64,000 bases of DNA from Monoplex corrugatus (Eukaryota; Mollusca; Gastropoda; Littorinimorpha; Ranellidae): the NCBI GenBank assembly GCA_030674185.1, contig CM060312.1:25938359-26002358 (forward strand), read 5' to 3'. Each line of letters begins with the position of its first letter. Position 1 is the stretch's first letter. The position numbers were made by a program, and so were the translations under genes. The notes beneath the pieces were generated by a model. The model did no database searches. It saw nothing but the letters and a program-made list of their open reading frames with translations, and was not told the DNA's origin. This document shows positions 33,760 to 43,967 of the stretch, one piece after another.

Positions 33760-34815
33760 TCAGATTCGGGACTTGAAACACTCCACCGAGGCTGAAGAGA
33801 TAACCTCGGGGGGTAGACTGTTCCAGTCCCTGACAGTCCTCGGGAAGAATGAATATTTCCTGTAGTTCGTTTTACAGGCAGGGAGGAGATGCGTCTCCCT
33901 GTGTGACTGTCTTGTCGACCGTGCTGGGGTGTTTGGTGTGGGCCTGAATGGGGTGTTGATACTGACCTCTTCTCGATGGTATTTGAAGGTGGTCAGCCTT
34001 GCTATTCTTCTGTCTGCTAGGGTGGACCACTGTAAATGTGTCAGCATGGAATCGACACTTGAAGTGTGACGGTGGCGGTTCACAACCCATCGAGCTGCAC
34101 GGCGTTGGACCTTCTCGATGTTTTCAATGTTTTTAGTAGTGTAGGGGTCCCAGACTGGTGAGGCATATTCTAGGGTGGGACGTACCAGGGCTTTGTAGGC
34201 TGTTTCCTTGATGTAACCTACTCTCAGGTTTCGCCTGAGAAAACCTAAGGTCTTATTTGCCCTGTTTGTCATGTTGGAGATGTGGGTGCCCCAGCTGAGG
34301 TCTTGGGAGATGGTGACCCCCAGGTACTTTGTCTTCTCTACTCTTTTGAGGTTTTGGCCGTGGAGATGCCAGTCAGTGTGTTTCTCTTCCTGGAGATATG
34401 GAGGGCTTGGCACTTGTCAGGGTGGAAAGACATCCTCCATTTAGTTTCCCAATCCGCCATGTGGTCCAGGTCATCTTGTAGCTTCCTTTGGTCTTGGGGG
34501 GAAGTTATGGTTTTGTGGCAGAGAGTGTCATCTGCAAAGAGCCGTGCTGTTGAGAGTTGTTCAGGGAGGTCGTTCATGTAGAGGAGAAAAAGGGCAGGGC
34601 CCAGGACTGATCCCTGGGGGACTCCTGACTCTACTGGAACAGCCTTTGAAGAAGCTCCAACAACCACCGCCTACTGTCGGTTTGCCAGGAAGTTCTTGAT
34701 CCACTCGTGGACCTGGCCAGTGATCCCGTAATGTCGGAGCTTGTGGATTAAAAGGGAGTGACCTTGTCGAAGGCTTTTGAAAAATCCATCACTATGACTT
34801 TGACTGTTTCCCCTA
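33760..34815 (-). pseudogene. CR1-like LINE, RT to C-terminus
   Basis: Minus strand, two or three frameshifts. VIVMDFSKAFD lies near 34766-34800 (first catalytic Asp), then [44 protein letters not shown] (34527-34538), WRMSFHPDKCQALHISRKRN, then after a frameshift KYLGVTISQDLSWGTHI, VRPTLEYASPVWDPY, KVQRRAARWV and VRDWNSLPPEV. The stop is at 33760. Arrangement and motifs are those of CR1-like elements. It is a different family from the LINE at 9635: the active site is FADD rather than YADD and the C-terminus differs. Endonuclease absent. Confidence 0.85.
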
Positions 34816-35059
34816 TGATTGTTAATGTCAAATAAATTGACCACCAATAAGAACATGCATTTTCCTACTTATGTGTAAAATTTGGTGCAGATATTATTTT
34901 GTTAAACCGTTTTACGCCATATTACAGATAGTGGGTGTGGTGATTATTGCCTTCGGCGGCCGTTGTTTACAATGGCCATCAGCAGTTACAATGGAACGAC
35001 CATATCATGAGAAAGATACTTAAGGTCAAAACAAGGTGGTAATGTTCACATTTGCCTCT
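34816..35059. other. Intergenic DNA
   Basis: Unique AT-rich DNA. Nothing supported. Confidence 0.4.
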
Positions 35060-35270
35060 TAGTCTTGGGAAGAGGCTGTTCCTATCATTTTCTGCCTCAC
35101 TGGTCCATTCACCTCGTTTTCCGTTAAGCTTCCATACTTTCTCCTAAGACTGGTAATTGGGCACATTTATAATATTGGACTGCATTTTTGGCTCCAACGA
35201 AATGTGCAGAGTTTGTTTTGTAGGCCAGGTTTTGTATGGGTTAGCGTAATTTATACATTTATATTCAGGT
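35060..35270 (+). repeat. Family E copy 1, partial
   Basis: Middle section of family E: TGGTCCATTCACCTCG, GACTGGTAATTGGGCACATT, GCATTTTTGGCTCCAACG and TTTATATTCAGGT. It stops where the Tc1 element probably begins. Confidence 0.7.
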
Positions 35271-35488
35271 TTCTTGCACCAAAATTCATATCTTTCAAAA
35301 TAAGAAAGCCAATGCGTTGAAGTTTGGCAAACATTTAATTCCATGCTTTAGTGATAACGATACACAATTGCCTTCAATTTCGAGCAATCGTTTGGTGTGT
35401 ACATTTGATCAAAGTGGGTACGTATCGAAATTTGATTTCCCAAAGTCATTGAAATCACAAGACAGGGCATTCTGATGCTCCCAAAAGT

Positions 35489-36515
35489 TCAGTAATGCGT
35501 GTAACCGCCATGGCTGTTCTGACACTCGACGCAGCGAGTCCTCATCGAGTTGACCAGGTTGGTGAAGATCCTCTGTGGAAGCGCCTGCCACTCAGCCTGC
35601 AGCATCTGGTAGAGGTGTTGGGCATCCCTGGGAGGGGGGTGGTTGCTCCTCACTTTGCGATCCAGCTCATCCCAGAGGTTCTCAATCGGGTTGATCGGGA
35701 CTGCATGCTGGCCACTCCATTCTGTTGACTCCAGACTGCTGCAGGAAGTCGTTGACCACCCTTGCCCTGTGGGGGCGAGCGTTGTCATCCTGGTAGACAG
35801 CCGTCGGTCCCATCTGCTGCAGTGTAGGCACAGCCAGCGGTCGAAGGATCTCATCCTGGTATCGTAGGCCAGTCAGGTTACCCTGTACATGATACAAGGG
35901 TGTTCTGTGGTGAAGGCTGAAGGCCCCCCAGACCATTACAGAACCTCCACCAAAGGCCACCTTTTCTTGGACAGTGGTGTCAATAAAGCGTTGCCCTGGG
36001 CGCCTCCAGACCCTCAGTCGGCCGTCGTTGTGGTTCATGGTGAAGCGTGATTCATCACTGAACAGGATCTGGGACCATTGCAGACGTGTCCACCTCACGT
36101 GACGTCTGCAGAAGGCGTGGCGTGCTGCCCTATGGGCTGGAGTTAAGCGTGGCCGTACAGCTGGGCGATGAGAACGGAGGTTAAACCCATGAAGGCGGTT
36201 CCGTATGGTCTGCTGGCTGATGTTGATGTTAGTAGCCACCCTCAGCTGCCTTCGAATGATGCTGGAAGAGGCTGTTCTTGTCTGCAGGGCTTGTCGTTCA
36301 ATGAGACGATCTTCACGTGGGTTTGTCTTCTTCGGTCGACCAGATCTGCGTCTTTCATGGGCCCTCCCAGCGGCTGTGAAGCGTTGAATCAGTCTGACAA
36401 TGACCGAGATGGACACCTGAAGTCGCCTGGCCACTTCTCGCTTGGGAACACCATCTTGGAACCATGCAACAGCTCGTCCCATCTCAAACTCGCTCAATTT
36501 TCGTCGTGGAGGCAT
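35489..36515 (-). pseudogene. Tc1-like transposase, one frameshift
   Basis: Minus strand, cut-and-paste DDE transposase of the Tc1/mariner superfamily. It starts at the ATG at 36513-36515 (MPPRRKLSEFEMGRA); the frame is open upstream to 36623, but that stretch lacks family similarity. The order is an N-terminal helix-turn-helix region (GVPKREVARRLQVSISVIVR), a GRPKK-type hook, a second HTH (NISQQTIRNRL), ILFSDESRF with the first Asp, VYQDDNARPH with the second Asp and SPD..NPIENLWDEL with the Glu, a DD34E spacing. A 2-base deletion near 35690-35696, next to the Glu motif, splits the frame; the remainder is open to 35489. Total length of about 342 residues is normal for the family. Terminal repeats are only weakly visible (GCACAAAAAG-type sequence near 36865 and a degraded match near 35275). 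Confidence 0.9.
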
Positions 36516-36964
36516 TGTCAGATCAGGCCTACTACTGGTGGAATGTCTTCTTATAAAGCCAAGCAAGAGACAGCATCTCGCACATAAACAGCAGTGTTTG
36601 CACGTGCATAATGGTTTTTCCATCTGGCTTGTGCAATGTGTTCAGGCAGAACGGTCCAAAACAAGGTCCTTTTTCGCAAGTTTCCGCTTTTCCGTTTGCG
36701 GCCAAGCTCAGTAGTAGAGAATCCCGTGCAATTTTCGCACTAACACAACATCGCCCACTTACAGCTGAACAAGAATTCATAACAATTTGGCTGGACTGAG
36801 AAATAAATAACAGTAGCGAACTGAGTTTATTACGCACCTGTTTTCTCATAGTGATCCTTAACTTTTTGTGCGTAGCTTATATATGCATATGTATGTGTGT
36901 ACTTGTGTACATGTATGCACGGAGGAGAGTAAATGTGTAGTATGCCATATGTAAATAACAGGGT
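36516..36964 (-). other. Tc1 5' flank and unique DNA
   Basis: Probably includes the element's left untranslated part up to about 36870-36890. Beyond that TATG-rich DNA. No other feature. Confidence 0.45.
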
Positions 36965-37110
36965 TTTTAAGGATTAATCGCACTCGGACAATTCTATAGG
37001 TGATCTACCCATATCGGCCAGATAAATATCCGGCAGACGTCTTAATCTTGTGTAAAAGTTTATGCGTTGGCAGGGTTTGAAATGGAAATGGGCGAGGGGA
37101 ACTTTGGACG
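36965..37110 (-). repeat. Dispersed repeat family R1, copy 4, inverted
   Basis: Minus-strand match to R1: CTTTGACG-type start, CCAACGCATAAACTTTTAC, AAGACGTCTGCCGGATATTT, ATAGAATTGTCCGAGTGCG. Diverged. Confidence 0.65.
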
Positions 37111-37671
37111 TCGCCGGAATTCAGTTAAGTTCTTATTGCATGTAGCTCGGCCGATCACAAAAACCATATCGGTCCAGTACAGAGATCAGTATGCACACAT
37201 CAAATATTAACACCGCGTTGAAAAGTCCATGTTTAATTAGGCTACTTTAGAACCACCCAGCTGTAAATGGGAAATCGTTCCCTCAGGGGTCAGGGAAGGT
37301 AAAGCTGAGAGATTGGTACCACTGTCACTATGCTGTCTCCTCTCCGACATTTGAATTTTAAACAAATTTTGGTTTCCAGGACTAATAGTTGCAAAAGATA
37401 TTTAAAACGACCTTTTGTGCAGAATCAAAGCATTCCAATAAAAGAGATCAAATTTAATCATTATCATTGCAAAGTGATTCTTACATGTTGACCGATTTGT
37501 ACACTTTTGTCCATTGATTCCTAGAAATTTGTATGTGTTCATAATGGAATGCATGCGTGGTGTATATGCATGTCTGTATGCATGCGTGTGCGTGCCTGCA
37601 GTGTGGTTTTGTTCAATAATTGACTTTATTTTTGCAGGTGAAATCGCCAGTAGCCTGGTATTTTAAACTTG
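37111..37671. other. Intergenic DNA
   Basis: AT-rich unique sequence. No supported feature. Confidence 0.4.
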
Positions 37672-37830
37672 CCTCCCTTTTCTTTTTCCATCTCGCTCCT
37701 CCTTCCCCGACGTCGCACTTCTATATCCCTCTTCTCTCCCCTCCCCTCCCTTTACCCCCCTCCCTTTACCCCTCCCCTCCCTTTACCCCCTCCCTCTCCT
37801 TGCCTCTCCCATTATTCTGTCCTGCCAGTC
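37672..37830. repeat. Polypyrimidine tract
   Basis: About 150 bases of almost pure C/T with CCCTCCCTTTACC repeats and mirror symmetry, capable of triplex (H-DNA) structure. Confidence 0.85.
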
Positions 37831-38097
37831 GCTATTTTACTATGTTACTCATCAGATCACTGTCCTAAGTTCAAAATGAAGGATGGCGTCTGAGGAACCT
37901 GGTCTGCAGGCGCCCTCTACCAACTGTGGCTACAAACGCTGCTTTGGTTTTGCTTTTGATCTTGCTTCTGTTGGATAGCAGCTGTTGTATGTTGAAATGT
38001 GTTCTCTACGTGCACGGTCACCAGCTTACGTCGTTGTGGAAATTTTTTCCATTTGGTGTTGCCTCGTCTGAGGTCGCCCCCCACCCCCCACCCCTGT
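37831..38097. other. Intergenic DNA
   Basis: Short unique stretch ending in a CCCCCCACCCCCCACCCC run. Confidence 0.4.
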
Positions 38098-38320
38098 AGG
38101 GATGCCGGGGGCTCTATCAGTATATAAAGTATCCCCACCTTCTGGAAATTCTGTGCTAGAAACGTCCTTTTCTGTCACTTTTTCTGCCTTGTTTCTTTGC
38201 TTTGTCATTTCTTCCTATCATTTTTGCCTTAATGGTCCATTCACCTGTGCGCATTTGATAAAATCTTGGGTACTTTTCTTAGGATTGATAACTGGGTACA
38301 TATATTACGTGCATTTCCCC
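38098..38320 (+). repeat. Family E copy 2, head section
   Basis: GGGATGCCGGGGGCTCTATC, AGTATATAAAGTATCCCC, ACCTTCTGGAAATTCTGTGC, TTGCCTTAATGGTCCATTC, CACCTGTGCGCATTTG. Truncated before the middle part, then copy 3 starts. Confidence 0.8.
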
Positions 38321-38324
38321 CCCG

Positions 38325-38679
38325 TTAGGTTGCCAGGGCCTCTTTCAGTATAAATAGTATCCCCATCTGGAAATTCTGTGCTAGAAATTTCCTCTTTTCT
38401 GTCACTCTTTGTTTCTGCCTTGTTGCTTTGCTTTGTCATTTCTACTTGTCATTTTCTGCCTTAATGGTCCATTCACCTGTATTTGTTAGATAAAGTCTTG
38501 CTTTTTCTTCTGATTGATAATAAGGTACATGTGTTTTTGTGCATTTTTGGCTCTAAGGAGGCGAGATGCAGAAACAATTTTAGGTAATTTATTATGCCTG
38601 TTATGTTTTGGTGTCCTTATATATGCTTTTATTTGTATTCAGGTGTGTTTTATAAATTTCCCTTGTGCGATAAATTGGA
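38325..38679 (+). repeat. Family E copy 3, left part
   Basis: GGTTGCCAGGGCCTCTTTCA, then TATAAATAGTATCCCC, CTGGAAATTCTGTGCTAG, AATGGTCCATTCACCTG and a TTTGTATTCAGGTGTG block. It stops at GATAAATTGGA (38669-38679), where RTE copy e is inserted. The rest of this copy is at 39188-39360. Confidence 0.85.
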
Positions 38680-39187
38680 AGCACATCAGAAATAGCCAGC
38701 AGAATCGGATGAAAAGCTTTCTTACCAACAAATGCCTATCAGTTAACATCAGGAAGAGTTCTTGAATGTTAAATAGAACCAATGTTGTACGGTTGCGAGG
38801 CGTTGACAGTCAACAAGCAAAGCCAGAAAAGATTGAGGCAGCCAAGATGCGGTTTCTAAGAATGTTGAGAGTTCCATGGACAGAAAAGAAAAACGAGACA
38901 GTCTTGATGGAGGCAGACACAAGATCACTCATAAGGAAGATTAGGAAAAGACGGGCAACATTTATAGGCCATTTCATGAGGAAGGGGGATTTGGAGCACC
39001 TGGTCACAACGGGAAAGCTGGAGGGAAAGAGCACCAGGTAGACCCAGGGAGAAAATACTGGACGGACTTGCAGAGTGGCTGGGGACGAGGAGGGTGGGGG
39101 AGATGCTTGGGGCAACGAGAGATAGAGATGGCTGGAGGTCCATGGTCGCCAACGCCATGCGGCAAGGCACATGATGATGATGATGAT
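38680..39187 (+). mobile_element. RTE-like LINE copy e, inserted in family E
   Basis: 5'-truncated copy starting at HQK*-type sequence (AGCACATCAGAAATAGCC) and encoding, with several small deletions, the C-terminal region: LTNKCLSVNIRKSS, AAKMRFLRMLRVPWTEKKNE, RSLIRKIRKRRATFIGHFMR, KGDLEHLVTTGKLEGK. It ends in (GATGAT)n. GATAAATTGGA is duplicated at 38669-38679 and 39188-39198. Confidence 0.88.
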
Positions 39188-39360
39188 GATAAATTGGACG
39201 AAATGGTCCCACGTCGGGGGCATGTCCTTAGATTATGTGCGCGAATGCATTGATATGTGTACTTAATTTTCTTATTTTTCATGTTGAAGTTTTGTATGTT
39301 TTAAAGCGGTTATAACAGATATGGCTCTACACAGCCGGCAGGGCTTTAAACAATAAACAG
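39188..39360 (+). repeat. Family E copy 3, right part
   Basis: Continues from GATAAATTGGA: GGGGGCATGTCCTTAG, ATTATGTGCGCGAATGCATT, GATATGTGTACTTAATTTTC, AGCGGTTATAACAGATATGG, CTCTACACAGCCGGCAGGGC, then TTTAAACAATAAA. Confidence 0.85.
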
Positions 39361-40109
39361 AAGTAGGTATATCCCTATTTTTTGTTCATAATGGTATTTC
39401 TTTGGTTTGGGGTTGGTCCAAAGGCCATAGGCGCGTGTGTGGTGGTAGTGGTGGTGGGTTGTTTTTTTTAGCAGGAATTCTAGTGTCTTCAGTGGTTATC
39501 TGCCGTTGTCCAGGCCAAAGGAGGGTCGATAAGCTTCTTGAGCCAGATGCATTTTCTGTAGTTGCTTGGTCTACTTTCTTACCTACACCTTTACCGGTAA
39601 CTGTGGCATGGGGAAATTAAACTGGCGTTCTGCAGCTAGAGGGAAAAGTAGTGTAGTCTTAGTGTGGATGTAGTGTTCTGCTACTCCATCTGGCGCTGCT
39701 GTGGTCTTTCACATGGCTCTGGAGGATCTAGTGCAAGTTCGAAGGGCTTGCTGGATGACAGACATCCAGGTCAGGTGGCCTGACTGAGTCACTCTCGTGT
39801 AATGTTCAGTACTAGTTGTTTATCCGACTGCCAACGGTGAAATGGCCGTTAGAAATGATATAGGCGCGTAAACGAAACAAGACATGCCCAGTTTTTGGCC
39901 AAATTACTTGTCGAGAGTAGAAAAAATCGGTCTCAGATTCTGACCAGCCTTCGTCGCGAACTCAAAAAGACAATTTCAGTAAATTCATGTCAAGACTGAC
40001 AACAGCAACAGGATCAGTTGGGTTCCATGAATAAACTCTTAGTACTGATGGCACATGTATTTGTGTAACTGTACTGTTATAAGACATTTAACTGATCGAT
40101 AAATCAACA
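39361..40109. other. Intergenic DNA with a degraded family G piece
   Basis: 39880-39935 (ACAAGACATGCCCAGTTTTT, GGCCAAATTACTTGTCGAG) is a weak family G match. No other feature. Confidence 0.45.
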
Positions 40110-40960
40110 GTCCTACACTAGAACTAAAACTTAAGCCAGAACTAAACTGAACTTAAGCCAGAACTGAACGATAAGCCAATCGGTAAATCAATACGTCAAC
40201 AAAGACTGCGCTTTGGAGACCCAGCCATGGCAAAGACCAGGACGTCCAAAGACCTCCATCGACCAACTGATGGATGATACGAATTGTCAGTATGATGAAC
40301 TACCTACTGCAATGTCTGACAGAAGGATGGAAGAAACGTGTCATGGATAGCCGAGCAAGCTCGACATGATGATGATAATGATGATGAAACTGAGCTTAAG
40401 CCAGAACTAAACTGAATTTAAGCCAGAACTAAACTGAACTTAAGCCAGAACTAAACTGAACTTAAGCCAGAACTAAACTGAACTTAAGCCAGAACTAAAC
40501 TTAAGCCAGAATTAAACTTGAACTAGAGTCAAACGTAAACCAGAGGTAAACTTAAATCAGAATTCAGAATTCAAAACAGAAAAAATTGAAGCTAAAAATG
40601 AACTTAAGGGTATGAACTTAAAAGTCAAACCTAAACTTGTAATAATCTTGAACACAAACAGAACTCAAACTGAACTTGAAACAAACTGAACTTGAAACAA
40701 ACTGAACTTGAAACTCAAACTGAACTTGAAACTCAAACTGAACTTGAAACTCGAACCTGAACTTGAAACCCGAACCTGAACTTGAAAACTCGAACCTGAA
40801 CTTGAAAACTCGAACCTGAACTTGAACCTAAACTTGAAAACTCGAACCTAAACTTGAAACTCGAACCTAAACTTGAAACTCGAACCTAAACTTGAAACTC
40901 AAAGCTAAACTCAAAACTCAAAAGCTAACTTAAACCGAAACAAAACTTAAGCCGAACCTA
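40110..40960. repeat. 19-22 bp minisatellites, interrupted
   Basis: A 22-bp unit (CTTAAGCCAGAACTAAACTG) occupies 40110-40175 and 40385-40520. It then gives way to a 19-bp unit (ACTTGAAACTCGAACCTAA) up to about 40900. The gap 40195-40395 is filled by a LINE tail. Confidence 0.88.
40195..40395 (+). mobile_element. RTE-like 3' tail inside the minisatellite
   Basis: Frame-broken end of a non-LTR element: pieces SIDQLMDDTNCQYDELPTAM and KKRVMDSRASST, then a stop and (GATGATGATAAT)n. This closing sequence is not that of copies a-h, so it belongs to another RTE-like subfamily. Confidence 0.6.
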
Positions 40961-41689
40961 ACCCAAACTGAAACTAAACTCCAGTATAAACTATCCTTAA
41001 ACTGAGCTAAACATTAAAACCGAATCTAAACATTAACAAAAAACAGTCTGAAGATTCTTAACAATAGAACGAAATCTGCACATTATAAACATAAAACAAA
41101 ATCTGAAGATTTTAAACAATAGGAAAACATTGAAGCGAAATTTTAAAACTACACAAAACTGAAGCAACAATAAAACCTGTAATCAATAAAACCAAACGTC
41201 ATCTGAAAACATAAAAAAAAATTAAACTAATGCGAACATTCAACAAATGCCTTAAAACAAATACACAAACCAATTGAAAAGTAAAACTGAACCACACTTT
41301 AAAAAAAATGCCCGGTGTAGAAATCACGCGTAGGAAGAAACATCAAATTGAAATCCAAATCCAAACTCTAACTGAAACTAAATGAAAACGAAACAAAAAA
41401 GTAACTAAAAAAAATAATGAAAGCAAAAAGCCTCAAACAAAATAATTCAAAACATAACGTAAAATAAGGAAAACCCTAGGAAATAAGAAAAAAGAAACGG
41501 AACACAACGTAAACCTTTTATGCCTTACCGCTTACGTAATATTTTTAAATGGATAAAATTAAACTAGGACAGTTTTATATAGAAACAATAACATGGAACC
41601 CAACTGATGTTATGGTTATCATGCCATTCCATGAAAAATATCTACATTTTAGTTCAGAGTACTTGGACATTTTGGCTAAGATTCTTCTG
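40961..41689. other. A-rich degenerate repeat DNA
   Basis: Extremely A-rich, with decaying AAACTGAA/AAACATAAAA motifs that look like the eroded edge of the array. No gene. Confidence 0.6.
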
Positions 41690-41941
41690 GAAGTTCAGTT
41701 CTACATTTGTTTTCAGTCCGTTTCTGCCTTGTTCCTTTGCTTCTATTTTTTCCTGTTTTCTGGCTTGCTGGTCCATTCACTTGGGTGTTCGGTGGGGTCT
41801 TGGCGTGCTTTTTCTGGGGATTGGTGGTTGGCGTATGTTTTGGTGTCCTTAGTTATGCATAAATTTGTGTTCAGGTGTTTTTTGAAAACCCCTGTGCGAT
41901 AAATAAGACTGAGTGGTCTGCGCCAGGGGTAAATCTTTAGA
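41690..41941 (+). repeat. Family E copy 4, left part
   Basis: TTCAGTCCGTTTCTGCCTTG, GCTGGTCCATTCACTTGGG, TTTGTGTTCAGGTG, CCCCTGTGCGATAAATAAGA, GCGCCAGGGGTAAATCTTTA, broken off at RTE copy f. Confidence 0.75.
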
Positions 41942-43080
41942 TCATCAGGTGCCTTGCCGCATGGCGTTGGCGATTATGGACTTCCATCTATCTCTTGTTG
42001 CCTCAAGCATCTCTTCCACCCTCCCTGTCTTCAGCCACACTGCAAGTCCGTCCAGTATCTTCTCCCTGGGTCTACCCGGTGCTCTATTTCCCTGCAGCTT
42101 TCCCGTTGTAACCAGGTGTTCCAATTCCCCTTTCCTCATGAAATGGCCTTGAATGTTGCCTGCATTTTCCTAATCTTATGATCTACTTGTGTCTGTCTCC
42201 AAAACTGTCTCGTTTGTTTTCTTTGCTGTCCATGGAACTCTCAACATCCTTTTTAGAAACCGCATCTCAGCTGCCTCAATCTTGTTCTGGCTTTGCTTGA
42301 TGACTGTCCACACCTCGCAACCGTACAAACAGTATTGGTCCAGAACCCTCTTCCTGATGATTGATAGGCATTTGTTGGTAAGAATGAGTTCCATCTTAAT
42401 GTTTTGGCTTTGCCGATTCTGCTGGCTATTTCTGATGTGCATCTGTCGTCTGGTGAAATGATCGTTCCCAGGTATTTAAACTTAAACCTGTCTCAAGGTT
42501 GTGCCGTTTGCTGTTTTTTTGCATGAGGGGATTTCATGTTTTTTTACGGATCACCATGACTTCAGTCTTCCTGCTGTTTAGTTCCAGCCCCTTACCTTTG
42601 GTTTCTATTTCTAGTATATTCACAAGGTTTTGTAGGTCCCTTTCACTTTCTGCAATTAGCACGGTGTCATCTGCGTATCGAATGTTTATATTTTTCCTCC
42701 AACCTTTAATCCAGGGTCTTCCTCTAGGTTTCTCATGTTTTTGCTGTAAAGTGAAAACAGATCTGGTGACAAAACACAACCCTGTCTGACTTTTGGTGTT
42801 TTGGAAAGAGCTTATATCTATTTTTATTCTCATTGCAGCTGTTTGTTCCCAATACATATCTGATTATTCGTAGATCTTTTCCATCAATATTGAGTCTTTC
42901 TAGTTAATTGTTCATGTCTTACCCGATCGAAAGCTTTGGTATAATCAACAAAGCATAAATATAAATCCTTGTTCACCTCGATTGACCTCTCTGATAGTTC
43001 TTAGGGTGTATATGGCATTAATAGTTCCTTTCCCTTCCACAAATCGACGCTGTTCATCTATTTCTTTTGATTCTATTCCT
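41942..43080 (-). pseudogene. RTE-like LINE copy f, RT half
   Basis: Minus strand. From the (ATC) tail at 41942 upward: AMRQGT end, GRPREKILDGLAVWLKTGRV, MRKGELEHLVTTGKL, AEMRFLKRMLRVPWTAKKTN, YGCEVW, then NIRYADDTVLIAESERDLQN with YADD at 42666-42677, GLELNSRKTEVMVI, RGVRQ-like, and the FDRVRHE region near 42920. It is one of the longer copies, with frameshifts. It interrupts family E: E sequence is present on both sides (to 41941 and from 43082), though part of E is missing. Confidence 0.85.
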
Positions 43081-43081
43081 T

Positions 43082-43125
43082 GCCCTGGTATGTCTCAACG
43101 CAGTCGGCTGGGCATTTTAAACTGA
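43082..43125 (+). repeat. Family E copy 4, 3' end
   Basis: GCCCTGGTATGTCTCAACGC, AGTCGGCTGGGCATTTTAAA: the standard family E terminus. Confidence 0.75.
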
Positions 43126-43743
43126 GCTGTAACTGCTTTGTTTCGAAAGTATTGCATTCTCTGAGGTGGATGGTCGATGCTTCTAATGGTCTTCATTTCG
43201 TTTTCTCGTGCTATTTTACATCAGATTATCTTCAGTTTTTATATGTAGATTGTCCCTTTTTCTTTCGTCGATTCGTCAGATGGACCATCCTTACTATTAT
43301 CCCGTTGGCATATGAGACAGCGGCAGAGTTTCTTCATATCTGTTCTGGACCAGCTACACAGTGCGTGTTTAAGGACCTTAAGGTAGGGTCTGTTGTTGGT
43401 CACCAGGTGTCTTTCCTACTGGTGTTCAGAGAAAGGCAATTTGGGTGATACTCTAGTAGTCGGCTGGGCTGTAAGCAATATGAAACGGTATAAGAACCCA
43501 ATCCGGATGGTAGCCTGCTCTCTTGGAATGATGTGCCCAGTCCATCTTTGTCTTTTCATGATGGTGACCATGTTTTCCTGATAGTTATAATGCGGAGTTT
43601 TTTTTCCTAGTCATTTTCATGCGTTTTTATGTTAGATTAGTAAGTCGCTCCAGTATTCAGAACAGTAAAATGAGTCTTTTTGTTTTTCTTTCCGTTCATC
43701 CCTTCTATTCATCTGTTTCTTTACTGAAGTCTTGTCCTTCCAG
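43126..43743. other. Unique DNA and probable intron end
   Basis: Contains TAGTCGGCTGGGCTGTAAGC at 43455 (a variant repeat end). The last 60 bases are pyrimidine-rich and end in CTTGTCCTTCCAG, a strong splice acceptor on the plus strand. Confidence 0.5.
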
Positions 43744-43967
43744 CCTACTCAGCCCCTCCCTTAAATCCTCCTGACCCCTCCCAAAAGACAAGTCACCAGA
43801 AAGACGACGAAAACGCCACAGCAAACAAAAAGATCGGCAGACCAAGCATCTCCCTGTCTCCAAAGACTGAAGCAGTACAGGACGCAAAACATTTGGGGAA
43901 AAACAGACTGGGACTTGCGGAATATCTGAAGCTGGATCCCCACTCCCCAGTCCATCCTCCGTCCTGA
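43744..43967 (+). CDS. Candidate terminal exon, unidentified protein
   Basis: Directly after the acceptor (AG at 43742-43743), the frame beginning at 43746 stays open for 73 codons to TGA (43965-43967); two bases complete a codon from the previous exon. There is no initiator ATG, as expected for an internal start. The protein is hydrophilic and Pro/Lys/Ser-rich: YSAPPLNPPDPSQKTSHQKD, then KKIGRPSISLSPKTEAV, LGKNRLGLAEYLKLDPHSPV. The other two forward frames have early stops. Local GC is raised and no repeat match is seen within the window. I do not recognise the family. It could also be chance, since the length is short. Confidence 0.35.

Noticed and set aside
33571..33795. 74-codon frame with GFGGGVVVEDGGRGAGW
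   Set aside because: G-rich composition artefact overlapping the 3' end of the minus-strand CR1-like LINE.
36168..36714. Plus-strand frames of 90-139 codons
   Set aside because: Antisense to the Tc1 transposase. No independent support.
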